A stretch of 9,483 nt of DNA. Source: Chloroflexota bacterium. GTDB taxonomy: Bacteria > Chloroflexota > Limnocylindria > Limnocylindrales > CSP1-4. The notes beneath the pieces were generated by a model. The model did not search any database and was not told the DNA's origin. It saw only the letters and a list, made by a program, of their open reading frames with translations. The DNA lies in NCBI GenBank assembly GCA_021785115.1, contig JAJYGO010000374.1, positions 1 to 9,483 on the forward strand. Reading direction: 5' to 3'. Each line of letters begins with the position of its first letter. Positions within the stretch are counted from its first letter, which is position 1. Both the position numbers and the translations under genes were made by a program. Positions 1-4,478 of the stretch are shown one piece after another.

Positions 1-76
1 GTCGGCGGGGGCGCGGTGTGTCGGCGGAGGCACGGTGTGTCGGCGGGGGCGCGGTGTGTCGGCGGGCTGCCGGGGG
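1..76. repeat. 19-bp tandem repeat, three full copies plus a degenerate fourth
   Basis: The unit GTCGGCGGGGGCGCGGTGT occurs at 1-19 and identically at 39-57. The copy at 20-38 differs by two G-to-A changes. A fourth copy starting at 58 keeps only about the first nine bases before diverging. The array is cut by the window edge, so its true length is unknown. Because 19 is not a multiple of three, translation through it would change frame at each copy, which argues for non-coding DNA or the space after an upstream gene rather than a protein repeat. Its function is unknown. Confidence 0.85.
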
Positions 77-105
77 GTGACGCCGCTGCCGCCGACATCG
101 TGTTT

Positions 106-121
106 GAGGATTCTCATCCTC
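106..121. promoter_or_regulatory. perfect palindrome, possible operator
   Basis: GAGGAT (106-111) and ATCCTC (116-121) are perfect inverted repeats around the 4-nt spacer TCTC. The element lies in the gene-free stretch about 100 bp ahead of the first gene and is less GC-rich than its surroundings. It could be an operator or a small hairpin. I cannot link it to a known regulator family. Confidence 0.35.
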
Positions 122-133
122 CCCCGAAGACCC

Positions 134-156
134 GCCGGGGGATGCCCGGCTAGCGT
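134..156 (+). promoter_or_regulatory. hairpin and possible -10 element before the ApbE operon
   Basis: GCCGGG (134-139) and CCCGGC (145-150) form a 6-bp hairpin with a 5-nt loop. TAGCGT follows directly at 151-156 and resembles a -10 hexamer (TANNNT), which would give a start near 163 and a leader of about 60 nt. No good -35 is visible at 16-18 bp upstream. The hairpin could instead end an upstream transcript. This is a weak call based on spacing and composition only. Confidence 0.25.
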
Positions 157-223
157 GCCCGTGGCGCCACAGCACGGCGGGCGCTCGACGTCCCGCCACC
201 GCGGGCGCTCACGGAGAACCGCG

Positions 224-565
224 ATGCACCTGTCCGTCCACCGACTCGGGCTGGCCGCGGCGACGCTCACCGCGATCGCCACGGTCGGCGTTGCCCTGGC
301 CCTCGACGGCTATGTCTCCTCGCACCGGGCCGCGTCATCCGGCGCGGCCGTTCCGGCGGTGAGTGCCACGTCGGCGCCGATCCCCGCCGCTTCCCTGCCG
401 CCGGAGCTCGTCTACGTGCGGCCGGCGCCGTCCCCCCAGGTCATCCGCGTGACCCAGACCGCACCGCCGGCGGCCCCGAAGGTCGTCCACGTCACCGTGC
501 CCGGCACGGGCGGCGAGGGAGCGGAGGGCGCGGACGGCGGCGAGCACGACGGCGGAGGCGACTGA
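224..565 (+). CDS. small single-pass membrane protein with Pro/Ala-rich tail
   Basis: I do not recognise the family. The 113-aa product has a short N-terminus, a hydrophobic helix at about residues 8-28 (signal anchor or signal peptide), an Ala/Ser/Pro-rich linker, a short segment with beta-type alternation (ELVYVRPAP, VIRVTQ, KVVHVTV at about 61-92) and a Gly/Glu/Asp-rich acidic C-terminus (94-113). The ATG at 224 is chosen because GGAG (213-216) sits 7 nt upstream; the frame stays open further upstream but without a comparable ribosome site. It overlaps the next gene by one base (TGATG) and leads an operon ending in apbE. It shares the motif APIPAAS and the overall layout with the next protein, so the two look like diverged duplicates. 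A role in an envelope flavin or electron-transfer system is inferred from the neighbour only. Confidence 0.7.
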   Translation: MHLSVHRLGLAAATLTAIATVGVALALDGYVSSHRAASSGAAVPAVSATSAPIPAASLPPELVYVRPAPSPQVIRVTQTAPPAAPKVVHVTVPGTGGEGAEGADGGEHDGGGD

Positions 566-945
566 TGGAGCCCGGCCCACCGACCCGACAGCCCGCCGCG
601 CCGGCCGTGCCGTCCGCGCGGGCAACCCGTGCGGATCCGACCGGCATGCGGATCATCCTCGGCGCCGGCGGCCTGGTCGCGCTCTCCGCGCTGGTCACCG
701 CGATCGTCGTGCCGCCGGCACCGGCATCGGCCCCTGCCCCGATCCCGGCCGCCTCCCCGGCCACGGTCGCGCGGCAGCGTCCCGTCCAGTACATTCAGCT
801 GGCGCCCGGTCAGTCACCGCCGCCCGGCGCAACGGTCATCGACGCGAAGGCGCCGAAGCCCGTCACCATCGTCACGCGGGTCCCGGCCCCCACGCCGAAG
901 ACCGTCGTGATCCGGACCACGCAGTCGGGGAAGGTGATCCCGTGA
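565..945 (+). CDS. small single-pass membrane protein, likely paralogue of the preceding gene
   Basis: This 126-aa protein has no recognised family. About 27 mostly Pro/Ala/Arg residues precede a hydrophobic helix (about 28-52), then a Pro/Ala linker (APIPAAS at 58-64) and an extracytoplasmic segment with repeated Pro and Val/Ile strands (VQYIQLAPG, KPVTIVTRV, KTVVIRTT). It shares APIPAAS and the TM-linker-strand layout with the protein before it. The start at 565 is supported by GGAGG at 554-558 with 6-nt spacing; the ATG at residue 28 lies too close to the membrane helix to be preferred. The stop overlaps the GTG start of apbE by 4 nt (GTGA), so translation is coupled. A Gly-Ala-Thr at residues 88-90 resembles the core of flavinylation sites, but the flanking acidic and Ser/Thr residues of such motifs are missing. 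Confidence 0.72.
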   Translation: MEPGPPTRQPAAPAVPSARATRADPTGMRIILGAGGLVALSALVTAIVVPPAPASAPAPIPAASPATVARQRPVQYIQLAPGQSPPPGATVIDAKAPKPVTIVTRVPAPTPKTVVIRTTQSGKVIP

Positions 946-1985
946 CGGCCGTCGCGGGCATGCGCCCCGCGGCGCGGTCCCGGCGCGTCCCCTCCTCCGC
1001 GGCCCCGGATCCCGCCATCCTGCTCCCCGTGGCCCCGGTCTCCGTCGCGACCCGCGCCATGGGCGGCCGGCTGGGCGTGCACGTGGACGCCGCTCCGCCC
1101 GAGGCGGAACGGGCCCGGCGCGACGGACGCCGCGTCCTGGCCCGGGTCGGTCGCTGGGCGGACAGGCTCAGCCGCCACCTCGGGACGTCCGAGCTCTCGA
1201 GGCTGAACACGGATCCGCGGCCACGGGTGCGCATCGGACCGACCCTCGCCGCCGTGCTGCGGGCCGCGATCGACGCGAGCGAGGCGAGCGACGGGCTCGT
1301 GGACATCGGGCTGCTGGACGCGCGGCTGGCAGCGGAGGGGATCCGCCCGGCGGGGATCGCCACCGAGGAGCTCGGCACGGCATGCCTCGGGACGTCGGCC
1401 CGCGCCTGGTCCCTGCAGGCCGAACCCCGGGGATGCGCCGTGGTCATCCGACCGCCCGGGCTTCGCCTCGACCTCGGTGGCGTCGCCAAGGGCTGGCTGG
1501 CCGACCGTGCTCTCGACCTGCTCGACGGCTGGCCGGGCGCGGTGGTCGACGCCGACGGCGACCTCGCGCTCCGTGCGGCTCCCGGCCGCTCCTGGTCCGT
1601 CGCCGTGGACGACCCACGGGCCTCGGGGGCCGCGCTGGCGGTGCTGCGCCTCTCGGCCCCGGCGCGTGGCTGGCCCGTGCGCTGGGGCGTTGCCACCTCG
1701 GGCACCTCGATCCATCGCTGGCTGCGCGATGGCACGGTGCGCCACCACCTGATCGATCCCCGCACGGGGCGTCCCGCGGTCACGGACGTCGTCCAGGCGA
1801 CCGTGGTCTGCGCCTCGGCCCTGCGCGCCGAGGCGCTCGCGAAGGCCGCGGTCATCGCCGGCACGATCGAGGGGCTGGCACTGCTGGACCGTGCCGGCGT
1901 GGGGGGCGCCATCGTCCTCACCGACCACGACGAGGTGCTTGCACTCCCCGGGACCCGGGACCTGCTGGCGGACGACGGCGACTGA
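942..1985 (+). CDS. apbE: FAD:protein FMN transferase (ApbE family)
   Basis: ApbE enzymes transfer FMN from FAD to a Thr/Ser of a target protein, usually an extracytoplasmic FMN-binding domain in an electron-transfer chain. The 347-aa product has the family's length and order of motifs: LSRHLGTSELSRLN (about 76-89), SDGLVDIGLLD (116-126), RLDLGGVAKGWLADRA (175-190), the W-V-DDP strand (218-225), VATSGTSIHRW (250-260) and HHLIDPRTGRP (268-278). No signal peptide or lipobox is visible, so it is probably cytoplasmic, unlike the lipoprotein forms. Departures from the common pattern: the usual GGD appears as DGD (about 204-206), and the usual ADALAT metal-site helix reads AEALAK (296-301), so Asp becomes Glu297 and Thr becomes Lys301. 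The GTG start at 942 has GGGGAAGG at 927-934 upstream. No FMN-binding substrate domain is encoded in this window; a target may lie upstream. Confidence 0.93.
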   Translation: MTAVAGMRPAARSRRVPSSAAPDPAILLPVAPVSVATRAMGGRLGVHVDAAPPEAERARRDGRRVLARVGRWADRLSRHLGTSELSRLNTDPRPRVRIGPTLAAVLRAAIDASEASDGLVDIGLLDARLAAEGIRPAGIATEELGTACLGTSARAWSLQAEPRGCAVVIRPPGLRLDLGGVAKGWLADRALDLLDGWPGAVVDADGDLALRAAPGRSWSVAVDDPRASGAALAVLRLSAPARGWPVRWGVATSGTSIHRWLRDGTVRHHLIDPRTGRPAVTDVVQATVVCASALRAEALAKAAVIAGTIEGLALLDRAGVGGAIVLTDHDEVLALPGTRDLLADDGD

Positions 1986-2023
1986 CGCGTCGACCGGGCA
2001 GGCGTGTCCGTGTCCCACCCGGT

Positions 2024-2066
2024 GTGGCACGATCGGCAGACACCGGGCCCCGCGTGGCACGATCGG
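2024..2066 (+). promoter_or_regulatory. duplicated promoter-like 13-mer upstream of the MBL gene
   Basis: GTGGCACGATCGG occurs exactly at 2024-2036 and 2054-2066, 30 bp apart. Each copy contains TGG-CACGAT, which reads as an extended -10 (TGn plus a hexamer, 2028-2033 and 2058-2063) and resembles the -10 elements proposed for the M50 protease gene and tetR. Predicted starts would be near 2040 and 2070, giving leaders of about 90 and 60 nt. A third -10-like hexamer, TACCGT, lies at 2072-2077. The repeat could instead be a pair of binding sites for a regulator. Confidence 0.4.
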
Positions 2067-2128
2067 GTGGGTACCGTCCCCGCCCGCGGCGAGCGGCGGT
2101 CACGGGCGCAACGGCGGGAGGAGGAGCC

Positions 2129-2677
2129 ATGGCGACCAGCGTCGAGGTCCTGACGGTCGGCTACGCCGGCGATCGCGTCGCGAGCAGCGTGTGCCTGGTC
2201 CGGGACGGGGACCACCTGGTCGTGACCGACCCGGGGATGGTCGCGCACCGCTCCCGGATCCTGGAACCGCTGCGCACGCGCGGCATCGATCCGGCGGCGG
2301 TCGGGACGGTCTTCCTGAGCCATCACCACCCGGACCACACGATGAACGTCGCGCTGTTCCCGAACGCCGAGGTGGTCGACTTCTGGGCGCGCTACCGCGC
2401 CGACGAGTGGCTGGACCACCAGGGAGACGGCTACCTGCTCACGCCCCGTGCCCAGCTCTGGCTGACGCCGGGACACACGCCGCAGGACGCCACGCTCATC
2501 GTGCGCGCGGACGATGCCGTGTACGCACTCACCCACCTGTGGTGGCGCGAGGACCGGACGCCGGAGATCGACCCGCTCGCCAGCGACCAGGCGGAGCTGG
2601 AGCGTCATCGCGCCCGGGTGCTCGAGGTCGCCGACATCGTGATCCCGGGCCACGGTTCCCCGTTCGCGGTGCGCTGA
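2129..2677 (+). CDS. MBL-fold metallo-hydrolase, MBLAC1-like size
   Basis: This compact 182-aa metallo-beta-lactamase-fold protein is probably a cytoplasmic hydrolase. The first metal motif HHHPDH (65-70, HxHxDH) is complete, followed by the His of TPGHT (His116) and the last His of IPGHG (His175). The motif that normally supplies a bridging Asp (GD followed by hydrophobics) reads THLWW (135-139), so His136 stands where Asp is expected. This may change the dinuclear centre. The substrate cannot be told from sequence; small MBL proteins include thioesterases, glyoxalase II-like enzymes and nucleases. The ATG at 2129 is preceded by GGGAGGAGGAG-type purines (about 2116-2126). It follows apbE by 143 nt with its own promoter-like repeats, so it is probably a separate unit. 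Confidence 0.88.
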   Translation: MATSVEVLTVGYAGDRVASSVCLVRDGDHLVVTDPGMVAHRSRILEPLRTRGIDPAAVGTVFLSHHHPDHTMNVALFPNAEVVDFWARYRADEWLDHQGDGYLLTPRAQLWLTPGHTPQDATLIVRADDAVYALTHLWWREDRTPEIDPLASDQAELERHRARVLEVADIVIPGHGSPFAVR

Positions 2678-2738
2678 GCGCCACGAGGGGTCGCCGGGGG
2701 TTCACAATGCCGGGGTCGAACACAGTGAGGTGATCGCG

Positions 2739-3194
2739 GTGGCCGGCACGTCCTCCTTGCGCCTCACGAGCCCTGCCTTCTCGGACGGGGCCGCCATTCC
2801 GTCGCGGTACGCCTGCGACGGCGCCAACGTCTCCCCGCCGCTCGCCTGGAGCGGTGCCCCGGACGCCACGGCCGCATTCGCGCTGCTCGTGACGGACCCC
2901 GACGCCCGCGGGTTCGTCCACTGGGTGGCCACGGACATCCCCCTCACGGCACGTGGCCTTGCGGAGGATGCCTCGGGCTCGGCGCCGGCCGGGAGGGAGG
3001 GACGCAACGACTTCGGACGGCCCGGATGGGGCGGGCCGTGCCCACCATCCGGCACGCACCGCTACGTCTTCGAGCTCTTCGCCCTCTCCTCGCCGCTCGG
3101 CCTGGCCGGCGTGCCGTCGGCGGCGGACGCCCGGCGCGCGATGGCCGGACGCGTGCTCGCGGAGGCACGGCTCACCGGCACGTACCGCCGCTGA
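2739..3194 (+). CDS. YbhB/YbcL-family (PEBP, Raf kinase inhibitor-like) protein
   Basis: This is a phosphatidylethanolamine-binding-protein fold of about 151 aa, the usual length for bacterial YbhB-type proteins. The anion-pocket motifs are intact: YACDGANVSPPLAW (about 24-37), DPDARGFVHWV (53-63) and GGPCPPSGTHRYVFELFAL (98-116), preceded by GRNDFGRPGW. Bacterial members are small soluble proteins whose physiological ligand is generally not known. The GTG at 2739 is chosen because GAGG at 2727-2730 lies 8 nt upstream; a GTG at 2730 is in frame but overlaps that ribosome site. It lies 61 nt after the MBL gene and might be co-transcribed with it, and it is followed by a strong terminator. No signal peptide is visible. 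Confidence 0.92.
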   Translation: MAGTSSLRLTSPAFSDGAAIPSRYACDGANVSPPLAWSGAPDATAAFALLVTDPDARGFVHWVATDIPLTARGLAEDASGSAPAGREGRNDFGRPGWGGPCPPSGTHRYVFELFALSSPLGLAGVPSAADARRAMAGRVLAEARLTGTYRR

Positions 3195-3200
3195 CGCAAC

Positions 3201-3236
3201 GCCGCCCGGCGGGCCGACCCGCCGGGCGGCCCTTTC
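3201..3236 (+). terminator. intrinsic terminator after the YbhB-family gene
   Basis: A perfect 13-bp stem, GCCGCCCGGCGGG (3201-3213) with CCCGCCGGGCGGC (3218-3230), closes a 4-nt loop (CCGA). It begins 6 nt after the stop codon. The following CCTTTC holds only three T, typical of weak T-tracts in high-GC genomes. Its downstream arm lies where a -35 for the next gene would sit. Confidence 0.8.
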
Positions 3237-3245
3237 GCGGCCGGG

Positions 3246-3258
3246 TACGCTGGAGGCA
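3246..3258 (+). promoter_or_regulatory. -10 element for leaderless transcription of the M50 protease gene
   Basis: TACGCT (3246-3251), preceded by GGG, is followed by exactly 6 nt and then the ATG at 3258. A start 7 nt past the hexamer would place +1 on the A of the start codon. The GGAGG at 3252-3256 leaves only one base before ATG, too close for normal Shine-Dalgarno use, which supports a leaderless transcript. tetR at the end of the window has the same spacing. Confidence 0.5.
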
Positions 3259-4376
3259 TGCGCAGCGGGTCGGTTCGCATCTTCCGCGTGGCCGGGATCG
3301 ACGTGCTCGTCCACGTCAGCTGGCTGGTGATCTTCGGCCTGGTCACCTGGTCGCTGGCCATCGGCTACTACCCGCCGCTGCTGCCGGACCTGACCCCGGC
3401 GCAGGCGTGGGTGCTCGGCGCCATCTCGGCGATCCTCCTCTTCGCCTCCGTTCTCGTGCACGAGCTCGCCCACTCCCTGCTGGCGCGCCACCGCGGGCTC
3501 GAGGTCGACTCGATCACGCTCTTCCTCTTCGGCGGCGTCTCGAGCCTCCGTGGCGACGCGCCGCGGGCGTCCACCGAGCTGCTGGTCGCGGCGGTGGGGC
3601 CGCTGACCAGCTTCGTCCTGGCGGCGGTCTTCCTTGCCGGCAGCGCCATCGCCGGCGACGCCCGGCTCGCCGCCGTGCTGGGCTACCTCGGGCTGATCAA
3701 TGCCCTCCTCGGCGCGTTCAACCTCGTGCCCGGCTTCCCGCTCGACGGCGGCCGCGTGCTCCGCGCCCTGGTCTGGCAGATCACCGGCGACATGCGGCGC
3801 GGCCTGGAGGTGGCCGTCGGCGTCGGCCAGCTCGTCGGCTACGGGTTCATGGCCTGGGGCGTGGTCGAGGTCCTCGCGGGCGATGCGTTCGACGGGATCT
3901 GGATCGCCGTGATCGGCTGGTTCCTGCAGGGCGCCGGCGCCGCCCAGCTCCGCCAGGTCCGCTCGGAGGCGCACCTGGGGGCGGTCCACGTCCGTGACGT
4001 CATGCGCGGCGACACGACCGCGGTGGGACCCAACACCACGGTGGAGGCGCTCATCGAGACGTACCTCCTGCCCGGCAACCGGCGGGCCCTGCCGGTCGTC
4101 TCCGACGAGCGCGTGGTGGGCATGGTGTCGGTCAGCGACATCCAGGGGGTCCCGGCCGACGAGCGATCCCTGACGCGGGTGGCCGACGTGATGGGCGGGC
4201 GCGGGGGCGTGGTGACGGTGACGCCCGAGATGCCGATCGCCCAGGCCCTGCAGGCGATGCTCACCGGCGATTACGAGCAGGTGCCGGTGGTGGAGGACGA
4301 GCGGCTGGTCGGCGTGCTGACGCGGGCCGACGTCGTCCGGCAGGTCCAGCTGCGGGAAGCGCTCCACCTCGAGTAG
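3258..4376 (+). CDS. M50 site-2-type membrane protease with tandem CBS domains
   Basis: This polytopic zinc protease should cleave within or next to the membrane, typically to release a membrane-held regulator or clear signal-peptide remnants. Of its 372 aa, the first 230 or so are hydrophobic segments: helices near 17-38, 48-67, 105-130, 138-157, 188-206 and 212-226. The zinc motif HELAH is at 68-72, with Glu69 as the expected catalytic base, and the second motif NLVPGFPLDGGR is at 155-166, with Asp163 as third zinc ligand. Two CBS domains follow (about 244-300 and 307-366), which in this family may sense adenine nucleotides. The architecture matches the Rip3-like, CBS-bearing M50 group rather than PDZ-bearing RseP. 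No substrate anti-sigma factor is adjacent. Transcription appears leaderless, and the gene converges on the acetyl-CoA ligase gene. Confidence 0.93.
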   Translation: MRSGSVRIFRVAGIDVLVHVSWLVIFGLVTWSLAIGYYPPLLPDLTPAQAWVLGAISAILLFASVLVHELAHSLLARHRGLEVDSITLFLFGGVSSLRGDAPRASTELLVAAVGPLTSFVLAAVFLAGSAIAGDARLAAVLGYLGLINALLGAFNLVPGFPLDGGRVLRALVWQITGDMRRGLEVAVGVGQLVGYGFMAWGVVEVLAGDAFDGIWIAVIGWFLQGAGAAQLRQVRSEAHLGAVHVRDVMRGDTTAVGPNTTVEALIETYLLPGNRRALPVVSDERVVGMVSVSDIQGVPADERSLTRVADVMGGRGGVVTVTPEMPIAQALQAMLTGDYEQVPVVEDERLVGVLTRADVVRQVQLREALHLE

Positions 4377-4405
4377 GGCCGGCCGCGCGTGACGCGGGCC
4401 GGCCC
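4376..4405. terminator. GC-rich hairpin after the M50 gene
   Basis: GGGCCGGCC (4376-4384) pairs perfectly with GGCCGGCCC (4397-4405). Within it, after a one-base bulge, CGCG (4386-4389) pairs with CGCG (4393-4396) around a TGA loop. The stem starts on the last base of the TAG stop. No T-run follows, so it is a hairpin-only terminator candidate in the convergent gap. Confidence 0.6.
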
Positions 4406-4420
4406 CCGTGCGATCCCGGC

Positions 4421-4437
4421 GCCCGGAAAGTCCGGGC
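4421..4437. terminator. second hairpin in the convergent gap
   Basis: GCCCGGA (4421-4427) pairs with TCCGGGC (4431-4437) around the loop AAG. It lies 41 nt beyond the stop of the minus-strand acetyl-CoA ligase gene and may end that transcript, together with the neighbouring larger hairpin. There is no T-tract on either strand. Confidence 0.45.
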
Positions 4438-4442
4438 CCCGG

Positions 4443-4466
4443 GGCGGCGTATGCGGCGGCGTATGC
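4443..4466. repeat. two tandem copies of a 12-mer
   Basis: GGCGGCGTATGC is present twice without a gap or mismatch (4443-4454 and 4455-4466), between the second hairpin and the end of the minus-strand ligase gene. This looks like a small local duplication with no evident function. Confidence 0.7.
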
Positions 4467-4478
4467 GCCTGTTGCGGA

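Noticed and set aside
35..223. Upstream extension of the first gene to an ATG at 35
   Set aside because: It would run through the 19-bp repeats and give an Arg/Gly/Cys-rich segment before the membrane helix. The ATG at 224 has a well-placed ribosome site.
2025..2040. Sigma-54-type -24/-12 promoter at TGGCACG
   Set aside because: TGGCACG matches the -24 part, but GC does not follow at the required distance from GG, and TTGC is absent. The extended -10 reading explains both copies better.
810..4367. Long minus-strand open frames opposite apbE, the MBL, YbhB-family and M50 genes
   Set aside because: The plus-strand proteins contain complete family motifs, while the antisense translations are low-complexity Arg/Pro/Ala/Gly sequence with no motif.
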